From Nitrospirales bacterium (GTDB lineage Bacteria; Nitrospirota; Nitrospiria; Nitrospirales; UBA8639): a stretch of 60,567 nucleotides of DNA. Each line of letters begins with the position of its first letter. Position 1 is the stretch's first letter. The stretch lies in assembly GCA_031315915.1 (NCBI GenBank), contig JALDRK010000025.1:1-60567 (forward strand), written 5' to 3'. Below the pieces are notes generated by a model that was not told the DNA's origin, made no database searches, and saw only the letters and a list, made by a program, of their open reading frames with translations. The position numbers and the translations under genes were made by a program. This document shows positions 26,892 to 35,852 of this stretch, one piece after another.

Positions 26892-27929
26892 ATGGCCACG
26901 TATCGCGAAGCGGGCGTTGATATCGATCGGGGGGATGAATTCGTTCACCGGATCGGTTCCCTCGTTCAGAAAACGTTTCGTCCTGAGGTTATCGGAGGCT
27001 TGGGAGGGTTTGGGGGACTCTTCCGTTTTCCTGCCGAGCGGTATCAGGAGCCCATTCTGGTTTCGGGCACCGATGGAGTCGGGACAAAGGTAAAAATTGC
27101 GACCATGATGGGTAAGCATGATTCGATCGGAATCGATCTGGTCGCGATGTGCGTGAATGATATTATCGTCAGCGGGGCCGAACCGCTCTTTTTTTTGGAT
27201 TACCTGGCGACCGGCCGGTTGGATGTGTCAGTTGCGGAAGCCGTTGTGAGCGGAATTGTTGAAGGGTGTCAGCAGGCCGAGTGTGCATTGATTGGCGGAG
27301 AGACGGCGGAAATGCCATCCTGTTATCCGCCGGGAGAGTATGACATAGCAGGTTTTGCGGTCGGGGTCGTGGAACGAGCGAAAATGTTAGGGCAGGAACG
27401 AGTGGTGCCGGGAGATGTGTTGATCGGGGTGGGCTCCACCGGGTTGCATAGTAATGGGTATTCTCTGGCCCGACGAGTGTGTTTTCAGGATCAGGGATGG
27501 AGCCACGAGACAATTATGCCGGAACTGTCTGGATCGATTGGGGAGGCGTTATTGGCCCCGACGCGCATATACGTCAAATTAGTGAAGGCATTGCTCACTG
27601 AGGATTACTTGCATGGAATCGCGCATATTACCGGCGGTGGCCTCACGGGCAATGTCCCGCGGATATTAGCGGAACATTGTCAGGCGGTGATTGATCGAAC
27701 TCAATGGGTTCCCCTCCCGCTATTTTCGGTGCTTCAGGATGCCGGACACATCGAACGAGGAGAAATGTACCGGGTCTTTAACATGGGGATCGGGCTGGTG
27801 CTGGTCTGCTCTCCCGAATATTCGACACCCGTTTTGGATGTCATTACTCAACAGGGTCTACCAGGATTTCTCATCGGGGAAATTCGACAACGGGCCTCCG
27901 GTGCCGTTCCTCTGGTGTACGCTGATTAA
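26892..27929 (+). CDS. purM: Phosphoribosylformylglycinamidine cyclo-ligase (AIR synthetase)
   Basis: The 345-residue protein is full-length PurM: GGFGGLFRFP, LVSGTDGVGTKVKIA, GIDLVAMCVNDIIVSGAEPL, IGGETAEMPSCYPPGEYDIA and HITGGGLTGNVPRIL are family signatures. It closes the imidazole ring of purines using ATP. purN follows 12 bases later, so the two consecutive purine-pathway steps are in one operon. Confidence 0.96.
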   Translation: MATYREAGVDIDRGDEFVHRIGSLVQKTFRPEVIGGLGGFGGLFRFPAERYQEPILVSGTDGVGTKVKIATMMGKHDSIGIDLVAMCVNDIIVSGAEPLFFLDYLATGRLDVSVAEAVVSGIVEGCQQAECALIGGETAEMPSCYPPGEYDIAGFAVGVVERAKMLGQERVVPGDVLIGVGSTGLHSNGYSLARRVCFQDQGWSHETIMPELSGSIGEALLAPTRIYVKLVKALLTEDYLHGIAHITGGGLTGNVPRILAEHCQAVIDRTQWVPLPLFSVLQDAGHIERGEMYRVFNMGIGLVLVCSPEYSTPVLDVITQQGLPGFLIGEIRQRASGAVPLVYAD

Positions 27930-27941
27930 CCGAAGGAATAC

Positions 27942-28610
27942 GTGGTGACGCTTGCACTCGGTGTGTTGGCCTCAGGGCGTGGATCGAATTTTCAGGCCAT
28001 ACTGGATGCCATTCACAAAGGCACTCTCGATGCGGTGGTAAAAGTGGTGCTCAGTAATAAGTCGTCCGCATTGGCATTGGAGCGTGGCCGGACGCATCGG
28101 ATTCCTTCCATTTTTTTAGATCCCAAACCGTTTGCCGAGTCACAAGATCCTCGAGACGCCTATGATAGGGCTGTGGGACAAGTGTTGCACGAGCACGGCG
28201 TGGAGGCCGTGGTGTTGGCCGGCTATATGCGCATTGTGACGCCGGCGCTTGTCCGACAGTTTCCCTGGAAAATATTTAATATTCATCCGTCGATTCTTCC
28301 ATCCTTTCCGGGGTTGCATGCACAACGGCAGGCGTTGGAATGGGGAGCCAAAGTCAGTGGATGTTCCGTACATTTTGTGACGGAAGGGGTGGATGAAGGG
28401 CCGGTGATTATCCAGATGACGGTTCCGGTTCTGGAGGATGATACTGAGGAATCCTTATCGGCACGGATTCTGGAACAGGAGCATGTAGCGTTTCCCAAGG
28501 CTCTGCAATGGTTTGCGCAAGGGAGGCTGGCTCGGGAAGGTCGCAGAGTGACGGTTCTTCCTTCCAGGGATCGGGAAGGCGAGGCGCCTGAAAGAACAAA
28601 TATTCTTTAA
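27942..28610 (+). CDS. purN: Phosphoribosylglycinamide formyltransferase
   Basis: The 222-residue protein starts at GTG 27942 and has the GART landmarks: VLASGRGSNFQAILDAI at the start, the catalytic Asn113 and His115 in NIHPSILPSFPG, and Asp151 in VTEGVDEGPVI. It transfers a formyl group from 10-formyltetrahydrofolate to GAR in purine synthesis. It is coupled to purM. The C-terminal 20 residues (after about 200) are charged and unrelated to the catalytic fold. Confidence 0.95.
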   Translation: MVTLALGVLASGRGSNFQAILDAIHKGTLDAVVKVVLSNKSSALALERGRTHRIPSIFLDPKPFAESQDPRDAYDRAVGQVLHEHGVEAVVLAGYMRIVTPALVRQFPWKIFNIHPSILPSFPGLHAQRQALEWGAKVSGCSVHFVTEGVDEGPVIIQMTVPVLEDDTEESLSARILEQEHVAFPKALQWFAQGRLAREGRRVTVLPSRDREGEAPERTNIL

Positions 28611-28646
28611 AAGCACTCTGGTGATGCAAGATGCGAATGGGTTCGG

Positions 28647-28680
28647 TATAATCTAGTCGCCTCAACCATTTTGGTTGAGG
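28647..28680 (+). promoter_or_regulatory. Likely -10 box and hairpin upstream of tRNA-Ala
   Basis: TATAAT at 28647-28652 is a consensus -10 box, with only a weak -35. It is followed at 28660-28680 by a perfect eight-pair hairpin (CCTCAACC / GGTTGAGG) without a T tail, placed before the tRNA. The hairpin may be part of the tRNA leader transcript. Confidence 0.4.
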
Positions 28681-28719
28681 TAGAGAAGACTAAAAAACAA
28701 GGAATAAATTAATTTGTGT

Positions 28720-28795
28720 GGGGGGCTAGCTCAGTTGGGAGAGCACTACGTTCGCAACGTAGGGGTCGCGGGTTCAACTCCCGTGCCCTCCACCA
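28720..28795 (+). tRNA. tRNA-Ala (anticodon CGC)
   Basis: Acceptor strands GGGGGGC (28720-28726) and GCCCTCC pair with one G-T. The anticodon stem CTACG/CGTAG encloses TTCGCAA, anticodon CGC, reading GCG. The T arm has GTTCAACTC. CCA is encoded (28793-28795). Confidence 0.95.
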
Positions 28796-28836
28796 TTTTT
28801 TAATGTAACGTCATCCGAAAAAGGACAATGATGATC

Positions 28837-28866
28837 AAAAAAGCCGCTGTCTAAGCGGCTTTTTTG
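28837..28866 (+). terminator. Rho-independent terminator after tRNA-Ala
   Basis: AAAAAAGCCGC pairs with GCGGCTTTTTT around TGTCTAA and runs into a further T-rich stretch. It would end the tRNA transcript. Confidence 0.85.
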
Positions 28867-28869
28867 TTT

Positions 28870-29326
28870 TTTGTTGTCCAAGACGGTTTAGTAACCCTTT
28901 TTTGCCGGGTTGAGTATGACGGACTACCTGGCTAATGTGGACGGTGAACGTATTTCCGCAGGTATTCGGGCAGGCCAAGTTAATTTCAGGGAGAAATATT
29001 CGTGGATCATTAAGAAATTTGATTTTTCCTCTGCCAGATCGGGCTCAATATATTTTACGCGTCGAGCTCGGGATCTTGAACCGACCGACCTTTCCATTCG
29101 ACAAACCAAGACATACCGTCGCGTTGATTCAGATCGTTGGTTTATGACTTGAAAGGAATCACTCGGTCTAGATTTTTCATGTTCTCAAAAAGAGATTACG
29201 CAAAAAAGACTCCGAGAATATTCTTAAAACCTGTACATCAGAAAATCTAGTGCCTACACTCTTGTCCGGCATTGATACGCAATGACACCCATTTATTCAA
29301 TAAATCTCCGAGCTAAAAGGATCCAC
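28870..29326. other. Stretch without a convincing gene
   Basis: About 450 bases hold overlapping open frames of 60-80 codons on both strands, none with a good ribosome site or recognisable family. One plus frame ending at 29152 and a second ending near 29147 are the longest. I call none of them. Confidence 0.4.
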
Positions 29327-29908
29327 ATGAAATACGCGATGCGAGCCATCGGCCTGTGTTGGTGTCTCCTCGGGCTGATTGCCTGTGGGGAACCGTCAAA
29401 AGTTCTTTACAAACCCCGCCTATCCGCTCTCGAAAGTGTCATCAATTGCGATCCTCCCGTTTGACGGGGTGCACGAGCCGATGCGGCTTCTGATCTACTG
29501 GCCATGGTCATTGCCAACAAAGAGGTGTTTGATAATGTTGTCGATCGTACGCAAATCCAAGCCGTTCTTGCCGAACATAACCTAGACGCCACGCTGCTGG
29601 ATGAAAAAACTCTTCTTCAAAAAGGAAACTTCATCAATGCCGATGCGCTGCTTAAAGGGCGTGTGACGCGATTTGTTGAAGGCGCGCCTCACTATCCCTT
29701 AGCGACCGCAACTGAAATTTCGATGTCGTTGAAACTTGTTAGTACGGAAACCGGGCAAATAATTTGGACACAGTTGTATTCGGAAAAATCGGGGGCACGG
29801 GGATTGCTTGCTCCATCCGTTGATGAGTTGTTGCTTGAAATCGCTGAAGAAATTGCTAATGATCTGGTCAAAGAGCGGCAGGGTTCCAGTGGGGGATTAA
29901 TGCCCTAG
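29327..29908 (+). pseudogene. CsgG-like (penicillin-binding activator/GNA1162 style) lipoprotein with two compensating frameshifts
   Basis: ATG 29327 begins a lipoprotein signal (LCWCLLGLIACG, lipobox LIAC). The frame then breaks twice within 60 bases. An extra C in CCCC near 29415 moves reading to a frame giving PAYPLSKVSSIAILPFDG, the first strand of CsgG-like domains. Near 29470 a lost base returns it to ADAASDLLAMVIANKEVFDN, then VVDRTQIQAVLAEHNLD and ADALLKGRVTRF. Joined, this is a continuous protein of about 190 residues like the outer-membrane-attached CsgG/LpoB-type lipoproteins. It ends 20 bases before the caspase-FGE gene. The paired single-base errors look like either decay or consensus error. 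Confidence 0.65.
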
Positions 29909-29928
29909 TCTCGAATTGGAGTGGCGAG

Positions 29929-31770
29929 ATGGCAGAAAATTTTGAATCACGACCAACCATGATCGATTGGGGATTGCCGAAACCCCTCTGTATCATGGCC
30001 TTCATGATGGTCTTGTTCGCCTGGGAATATGAGGTTCCCGTCTTTGCCAAGTCCCGTGGAATTTTGGTATCGCCGGATACAGGTGAAAGAATTGGAACCG
30101 TCTGGGGAGTCTTTATTGGCGTCTCGGAATATAAAAATACGACCCTTAACCTTAACTATGCGGACAAAGACGCCCAAGCCCTTCACCATTTCTTTGCCCG
30201 GCATTTTCAAGACAGCATCCCTCCTGATCATTTTCATGTTCTGACCAATCAGGAAGCTCAACGGGGAAAGATTTTGCGGGCACTTGGAGAGGTTCTTCGT
30301 CTTGCCCAGCCGGAGGACTTGGTAATCCTCTCCCTCGCGATGCACGGGTTACTCGATCCCAGTGGAGAAGACCTTTTTTTTCTCACCCATGAGGCTGATC
30401 CCAACTTCCCGGAAGACGACGGGATTAGTCGCCACGATCTGCTGCGACAAATCAGCAAAAGTAAGGCCCGTAAAATTGTGCTGTTTTTAGATGCATGTCA
30501 TACGGGAGCGTTTGGCTCCACCAGTTCACTGGTTGCCATGCGAGCGGCGAATGCTGCGGACGTGAACCGTCTCCTGAGCGCAATGGGCAAGGCACAAACA
30601 GGTCTGGCGGTTTTCTCTTCATCCAGTGCAGCTGAGCGGTCGCAAGAAGGCGAGAAGTTTTGTGGGGGACATGGAGCTTTTACCTGTGGATTGCTCACAG
30701 GGTTGCAGGGAGGTGCCGATTTCAATCGCAATGGCTTCATCGAAATCCGCGAACTCTTCGACTATACCTATCGCACAGTGAAAACCGGTACAAAGGGTTT
30801 TCAAAATCCCTCTATCGAAGGGCGCTATGATAATGGGCTTCCTCTCGCTTTTGCTCCTGGAGGGCAAGACACGTCATTAGCCCAAGAATTGTCGGAGCAC
30901 AAGGGCATTCCCGCGTCGGATCAGAAATTTATTCAATTACAAGCCGAACTTCAAACATTGCAAGAACGGTTGGCGAGTGAAAAATCAGATAGACTTGAAA
31001 TAACAACTGGAGCTGAGCTGATTGCCAAAGCCCCCGCTTATAGTGTACCGCAGCCTTTTGCCCAGGAAATTCTTGGCCGGGATGGAGCACCGATGGTAAT
31101 CATTCCAGAGGGTTATTTCTCCATGGGGAGTAAGGATTTCAGAAATGAGCGCCCCGTCCATCAGGTTTTTCTCGATAGCTTTTATATCGATCGACATGAA
31201 GTTACCATCTCTCAATATGCGGATTTCATTAAAAAATCTGGAGCGGAATCACCTCGATATTGGATTGATCTTAATTTAAATGAAGTCTCCCAACATCCTG
31301 CTGTAAGGGTCAATTGGGATGAGGCCACGGCATATTGTCAGTCGGTGGGCAAACGATTGCCTACCGAAGCCGAGTGGGAAAAGGCTGCACGCGGAACCGA
31401 TGAACGCCCATATCCCTGGGGTGGACAGGATCCGATTCAACTCCTGGCAAATTTTGACAACTGCTGCGACCATCAACCCTATTCTGTCTTAACGCCTGTT
31501 GGTGAAAAAGCTGAGGGTCAAAGTCCCTACGGGCTTGACGATATGGCTGGGAATGTCTGGGAATGGACAGCAGATTGGTATGACGCCTCCTTTTATCAAC
31601 GAAGCCCTGACAAAAACCCGAAAGGACCCTCCGTCGGAGAACTGAGAGCTATTCGTGGCGGGTCATGGTCAAATAAAGCTGTGGATATTCGAGCTACGAA
31701 TCGTCACGGTCTGGATCCTGCTCAACAACACGATAACGTTGGCTTCCGGTGCGCAAAAAACTTGTCATAA
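29929..31770 (+). CDS. Exported caspase-like protease fused to a formylglycine-generating-enzyme-type domain
   Basis: The 613-residue protein has an N-terminal hydrophobic segment (LCIMAFMMVLFAW). A peptidase C14 (caspase-like) domain covers about 56-300: WGVFIGVSEYKN, LNYADKDAQALHHFF, the catalytic His139 in LSLAMHG and Cys190 in FLDACHTGAFG. A spacer precedes a complete FGE-sulfatase (SUMF1) domain from about 368: IPEGYFSMGSKDFRNERPVH, RLPTEAEWEKAARG, GLDDMAGNVWEWTADWY, AIRGGSWSN, VGFRCA. FGE-like domains often serve as binding or structural modules, not true formylglycine makers; the catalytic cysteine pair is not evident. A CsgG-like lipoprotein gene precedes it, so both may act at the envelope. 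Its substrate is unknown. Confidence 0.85.
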   Translation: MAENFESRPTMIDWGLPKPLCIMAFMMVLFAWEYEVPVFAKSRGILVSPDTGERIGTVWGVFIGVSEYKNTTLNLNYADKDAQALHHFFARHFQDSIPPDHFHVLTNQEAQRGKILRALGEVLRLAQPEDLVILSLAMHGLLDPSGEDLFFLTHEADPNFPEDDGISRHDLLRQISKSKARKIVLFLDACHTGAFGSTSSLVAMRAANAADVNRLLSAMGKAQTGLAVFSSSSAAERSQEGEKFCGGHGAFTCGLLTGLQGGADFNRNGFIEIRELFDYTYRTVKTGTKGFQNPSIEGRYDNGLPLAFAPGGQDTSLAQELSEHKGIPASDQKFIQLQAELQTLQERLASEKSDRLEITTGAELIAKAPAYSVPQPFAQEILGRDGAPMVIIPEGYFSMGSKDFRNERPVHQVFLDSFYIDRHEVTISQYADFIKKSGAESPRYWIDLNLNEVSQHPAVRVNWDEATAYCQSVGKRLPTEAEWEKAARGTDERPYPWGGQDPIQLLANFDNCCDHQPYSVLTPVGEKAEGQSPYGLDDMAGNVWEWTADWYDASFYQRSPDKNPKGPSVGELRAIRGGSWSNKAVDIRATNRHGLDPAQQHDNVGFRCAKNLS

Positions 31771-31852
31771 CCGGAAGGGAGGGGCCGGGAACATAATTGG
31801 ATCAGTCAATCCGGTCCAATGATCTGCATGTTAGGCTGAGAATCGATAAAAA

Positions 31853-32336
31853 CTAGACCCAGACGGAGCCTAAAGCACCATCTCCGGTACTGCCGTCGCT
31901 TCCGCTCCGACATTCGCCGATCATGGCGGAATATGCGGCATGCGAGCATTTGCACGGATCGTTTTGCCCCAACACGCCAAGGGCATCGCCTTGGGAAATG
32001 GCCACATTCGGGGATCAAATCCGGAGCATCGGGTAACTCATTAGCGTTGTGACGGTTTGTCCTGCTTGCCTTACCGCCTTTCCGTGTCTCTCCAGATTGA
32101 CTGTTTGGATTATATGGCCATGCATACAATTCAACCTTGCGCATGACATCGCAAGCGATGCGGCGCAGTACCTCCTGGTTGACTCCTTCGATAATTCCAA
32201 AGTTCACTAAAATACTCGTGGTCCGGCTTCCGATCCCTCCATATTGCAAAGGGCGCACATTCGGTGTTGTTCCGAGGTTTGACGAAAATGATGTATTCCA
32301 CATACCGGTTATGGCGGGATTGGTACAGAATAACAT
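31853..32336 (-). pseudogene. Probable decayed or frameshifted gene of unknown function
   Basis: A leftward frame from ATG 32334-32336 reads sensibly at first (VRPLQYGGIGSRTTSILVNF, IIEGVNQEVLRRIACDVMRK, VELYAWPYNPNSQSGETRKG). It then becomes rich in Arg, Cys and Trp. In another leftward frame a protein-like stretch appears where the first becomes odd (NVAISQGDALGVLGQNDPCK, CSHAAYSAMIGECRSGSD), ending at a TAG at 31853-31855. One frameshift near 32000 would join them. I recognise no family. The region between the caspase gene and 32442 has no other candidate. Confidence 0.35.
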
Positions 32337-32442
32337 CTGATTCTAAGGATAAACTTTCTTCATAGCCTTCTTTTTGTTAAGGTCTTTTTCCCCTGAAATC
32401 TGGACGACCGTCATTCACTGATGGAGGGAGTATGATTTTTAA

Positions 32443-33306
32443 ATGGGAGAGAAAAGTTTGATTGTTAAATGGAATTTGGAAAGGAGCCTCATAATTCTTC
32501 TCGTATGCGGACTTGTACATTTGGGAGTTCTTGATCGAGCAAATCCCGAAACACCCACGGCGCAATCTCCCATTTATTCCCGTGCAGCGGGAATATTTAT
32601 TAATTCTATATTTCCTTCCTCTATAGGTGCGGTGGGTTTGGGGCAAGTACTCAATCAAAATGCCTCAACGATCATGCAACGGCTTCGAGATACCCGTGCG
32701 GCCATTGATGCCGCAGATGGAGGACAACTGGCTCCCAGTGCATCCAGTCAGTCTTGGTCAATCATTCAAGACTCCGAAGATCGTGCTCGCTTGTCACGGT
32801 ATTTGGAACAGCTCGAATATTTAACCGGACTTGTTAAGACCGCCTGGAACGATCAGGAAAAAGAACTCTATGTTGATGCCGCGCAAAAGAAGCTGGGAGA
32901 TATTGACCAGATCTTTGTAAAATGGACAGGCCAACCCTCTGAGGTTAGTGAGCCTGCATCCAGATTTGCCGGTGATTGGACATGTGGTAACATTGCGGCT
33001 TTAACGATTTTTGTCGTGCCTGGTGGGTCTCTTGAAGGCGACATCAAGGGGCACAACAAGATGGCCTGGATTCAACGGTTCCATGGCGGCTCTCTGACCG
33101 GGCAGGTTCGGCCACTACCTAACAATTCAAGTCAGCTTGAGGCGAAGATAAACTTTGATTTTGCAACAGGCGATAAAGCTGTCGGAGAGCATTTCATGCT
33201 TCACAAAAACGACACTCGTTTATCAAGTACCGTCGGATATTTTAAGCTTAACGGGAAGCCTGCTGGGGGAATCGTTATGTTTTGTGACCGTGCAGCATCC
33301 AATTAA
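32443..33306 (+). CDS. Exported protein of unknown function
   Basis: The 287-residue protein has an N-terminal signal/anchor segment (SLIILLVCGLVHLGVL). A helical part follows (about 60-165: ASTIMQRLRDTRAAIDAADG, RLSRYLEQLEYLTGLVKTAW), then a strand-rich C-terminal domain (RFAGDWTCGNIAALTIFVVP, GYFKLNGKPAGGIVMFCDRA) with two cysteines that could form a disulfide. No family is recognised. It is somewhat lower in GC than the housekeeping genes. A function outside the cytoplasm is inferred from the signal segment. Confidence 0.6.
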   Translation: MGEKSLIVKWNLERSLIILLVCGLVHLGVLDRANPETPTAQSPIYSRAAGIFINSIFPSSIGAVGLGQVLNQNASTIMQRLRDTRAAIDAADGGQLAPSASSQSWSIIQDSEDRARLSRYLEQLEYLTGLVKTAWNDQEKELYVDAAQKKLGDIDQIFVKWTGQPSEVSEPASRFAGDWTCGNIAALTIFVVPGGSLEGDIKGHNKMAWIQRFHGGSLTGQVRPLPNNSSQLEAKINFDFATGDKAVGEHFMLHKNDTRLSSTVGYFKLNGKPAGGIVMFCDRAASN

Positions 33307-33557
33307 TGCAGGAAATAAGATTGCTAGCTCAGTCTAGAATAGCCAGTACACGTAAGTGGATAGTTGATGCTGGAAAGGTATATTTCGGTCATGTTAAATT
33401 TGACCGAAGTACCTTGGAAGACCAAGGACAATGGATGCTTAGGAAGAAAACTCAAAGAATACTTAGGTTAGTTATTTTGCACAAAAACGGTCTGAATTTT
33501 TTTATAATATAAAGTAAACTAATTTAATTAACTTTAATAAGAATTATGAGACTATCT

Positions 33558-34010
33558 ATGAGACTATCAAAGAAAAGTGAATACGGTCTCCGGGCAATGA
33601 TTGAATTGACGCGCAGTTTTGGCCGAGGAGTAGTTCAACGCCGCTTTCTGTCGGAGCAGCAGGGCATTCCCCTGGGTTTCCTTGAGATTATATTGCTGCA
33701 ATTGAAAAATTCCGGTCTCGTGGGTAGTCGACGTGGGAAGAATGGCGGCGTATTTCTTCTGAAGCCTCCTCGTGAAATCACGCTGGGAAAAATAATCCGA
33801 ACGTTAGATGGTCCGTTGGCACCCATTGGATGTGTCAGTCAAACTGCCTATCGAAAATGTGAGGATTGTCCGTATGGAGAAACCGCGACGTGTCCAATCC
33901 AGAAAGTCATGCTGGATGTGAGAAATGCCATTGCCTCTGTTTTAGATCACTACTCGTTGGAGGATTTTGCCAATCCAAGCGGAAAGAAAGCTAAGAATTC
34001 GCCTGTGTGA
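33558..34010 (+). CDS. Rrf2-family transcriptional regulator with a four-cysteine loop
   Basis: From ATG 33558 the protein has 150 residues; an ATG 12 bases earlier gives a duplicated MRLS start. It has the Rrf2 winged helix (MRLSKKSEYGLRAMIELTRS, FLSEQQGIPLGFLEIILLQL, GSRRGKNGGVFLLKPP). The following cysteine loop is C92-x8-C101-x2-C104-x7-C112 (IGCVSQTAYRKCEDCPYGE). IscR and NsrR use three cysteines there for an iron-sulfur cluster, so redox or NO sensing is plausible. DUF2061 and DUF423 membrane-protein genes follow on the same strand and may be its targets. Confidence 0.85.
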   Translation: MRLSKKSEYGLRAMIELTRSFGRGVVQRRFLSEQQGIPLGFLEIILLQLKNSGLVGSRRGKNGGVFLLKPPREITLGKIIRTLDGPLAPIGCVSQTAYRKCEDCPYGETATCPIQKVMLDVRNAIASVLDHYSLEDFANPSGKKAKNSPV

Positions 34011-34111
34011 ATGTCCAATCGGCCTTACATCCGATTATTTCTATTGCTCTAAAGGCATAAGCACAATATTTTCTCAAGAAAACCTATTTATCTTTATTAA
34101 GAGGGTGAGTC

Positions 34112-34327
34112 ATGGAAACGCATTTACGAAGCGTGGTGAAAGGTATCAGTTGGCGCATAATCGCAACTCTCGTGACCACGGTGGTGGTTTGGTTGATTTC
34201 CGGAGAGGTGTCCATGGCTTTGTTTGCGGGGGCCAGTGATTCCCTTGTGAAGATCGGGTTGTTCTGGGGACATGAACGAATTTGGCAACGAATTCTGTGG
34301 GGAAGGATTTATCCCTATTCACCATAA
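34112..34327 (+). CDS. DUF2061 small membrane protein
   Basis: The 71-residue protein matches DUF2061 throughout: VVKGISWRIIATLVTTVVVW, then ISGEVSMALFAGASDSLVKI, then GHERIWQRILWG. It has two membrane helices. The domain is often linked to sulfur-assimilation or redox genes and has no established activity. It follows the Rrf2 regulator by about 100 bases. Confidence 0.9.
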   Translation: METHLRSVVKGISWRIIATLVTTVVVWLISGEVSMALFAGASDSLVKIGLFWGHERIWQRILWGRIYPYSP

Positions 34328-34375
34328 CCGCGATGAATGTTCCTTGAGAATAATTCCCGGGTAAAAGGAGAACCT

Positions 34376-34777
34376 ATGCGAAGCCTGTTCATGTGCGGGG
34401 CGATCCTGTCGCTACTGGGGGTTGCGGCTGGAGCATTTGGTGCTCACGGCCTTCGTCCAATCTTAACGGAGCAGATGATGGCAGTGTTCGAAACCAGTGT
34501 CCGCTACCATTTGGTTCATGGTCTGGCCATCCTGATTGCCGGATTCAGCGGACATCTCTTTCGTCATCGTGGGTTTCTCTGGGCGGGCCGGAGTTTTATT
34601 CTGGGTGTGTTTGTCTTTTCCGGAAGTCTGTACACCTTGTCTCTCTCCGGTATACGAACCTTTGGGATTTTGACGCCATTTGGTGGATTGGCTTTTCTCA
34701 TCGGGTGGGGACTCCTTGCTTGGGGGTATTGGTCTGCCAAAGAACTGTTCATGCCTCCAGTCCCTCCCAACAAATAG
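34376..34777 (+). CDS. DUF423 (YwdK/YgdD-like) membrane protein
   Basis: ATG 34376, after AAAGGAGAACCT, is chosen over the in-frame opening at 34337. The 133-residue product has four membrane segments and the family pattern: GAILSLLGVAAGAFGAHGLR, then SVRYHLVHGLAILIAGF, then FILGVFVFSGSLYTLSLSG and TPFGGLAFLIGWGLLAWGYW. DUF423 proteins are widespread inner-membrane proteins without known role. Confidence 0.88.
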   Translation: MRSLFMCGAILSLLGVAAGAFGAHGLRPILTEQMMAVFETSVRYHLVHGLAILIAGFSGHLFRHRGFLWAGRSFILGVFVFSGSLYTLSLSGIRTFGILTPFGGLAFLIGWGLLAWGYWSAKELFMPPVPPNK

Positions 34778-34876
34778 ATTGTGGCCGAATTCCGGTGGAA
34801 TTTTTCCCAATCGGTCTTCTTCGCCGAATCGTTTTGAGAATGAGGGGCTCTTTTTTTCGATCATCAATTGCCAGCT

Positions 34877-35800
34877 TTAAGAGGATGGCGATTGAGCCAG
34901 CGAGCCGCCCAGTCGAAACGGCAGACTGGCTTCTCCCATATACAGAGTACGATGGGGAAACGGGATTTCAATTTTTTCTTCATCAAAAGCTTTTTTCAGC
35001 CGTCGTCGATATTCTCTTCCAACCGCCCATTGTTCAATTGGTAAGGTCTTTAATCGTGCCTTGATGACGACTGCCGAGTCACCAAAGGCATCAACACCCA
35101 TGATTTCAATCGGTTCAATCATTTTGATCCCTACCGTGGGATCCTGCTGAAGCTCGTCTGCGACCTGTTTCATCACCGCAACAACCTTGTCGGTATCCTC
35201 TTTGTAGGCTACGCCGATCTCCATAACATAGGCCGACCAGCCTTTGGTCATGTTGGCTAAAGTCGTGACGGTGCCATTCGGAAAAATATGGACCGTCCCC
35301 GACAGATCCCGAAGTGTAATCGTCCGAAAGCTGATGGCTTCCACCAGGCCTCCTGTCCCATTGACCACGGCCACATCGCCAACTCTGACTTGATTTTCCA
35401 GGATCATGAAAAACCCGTTTATAATATCTCTGACTAAATTTTGTGCGCCAAATCCTACGGCTAACCCCGCGATGCCTGCTCCGGCCAAAATGGGTGTGAT
35501 ATCCAATCCGATTTGATCCAAGCTCATGATGACCGCGATGACCCACAGTATGGTGAGGGCAATGGTGTGCAACATGCCGGTGAGGGTTTTTATCCGTTTT
35601 TCGTTGGCGAGTCGTTCCCTGTCTTCCCTTTCCCGCCAGGTGAGTAACATCTGTTCGAGTTTTTTGAGCCCAAAATTGAGAGCCCGGATAGCCAGATAGG
35701 CCACCGAAAGGATCATGATGATTCGAAGACCGGCCTCGGTGATGGCGACGGATTTCTGTGCTAAAAACGGGGTGAGTTGTTCGAAGACAAACTGATTCAT
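34877..35800 (-). CDS. MscS-family mechanosensitive ion channel
   Basis: The start at 35798-35800 has GGGAGGACCTCT before it and is preferred to the upstream opening. The 307-residue protein has three membrane helices, the last being the pore-lining Gly/Ala-rich helix (AGAGIAGLAVGFGAQNLVRD, about 130-150). A MscS beta domain follows (NQVRVGDVAVVNGTGGLVEA, RTITLRDLSGTVHIFPNG) and then the C-terminal domain. Such channels open on hypo-osmotic stress. The C-terminal 15 residues (LGGSLAQSPSS region) are unstructured. Confidence 0.93.
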   Translation of the reverse strand: MNQFVFEQLTPFLAQKSVAITEAGLRIIMILSVAYLAIRALNFGLKKLEQMLLTWREREDRERLANEKRIKTLTGMLHTIALTILWVIAVIMSLDQIGLDITPILAGAGIAGLAVGFGAQNLVRDIINGFFMILENQVRVGDVAVVNGTGGLVEAISFRTITLRDLSGTVHIFPNGTVTTLANMTKGWSAYVMEIGVAYKEDTDKVVAVMKQVADELQQDPTVGIKMIEPIEIMGVDAFGDSAVVIKARLKTLPIEQWAVGREYRRRLKKAFDEEKIEIPFPHRTLYMGEASLPFRLGGSLAQSPSS

Positions 35801-35852
35801 AGAGGTCCTCCCTGGAAGATAATACGTATTGTGACGCGTTTGACTTGTCTGA

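Noticed and set aside
28910..29152. 80-codon frame after the tRNA-Ala terminator
   Set aside because: No ribosome site, no family, and overlapping frames on both strands of similar length.
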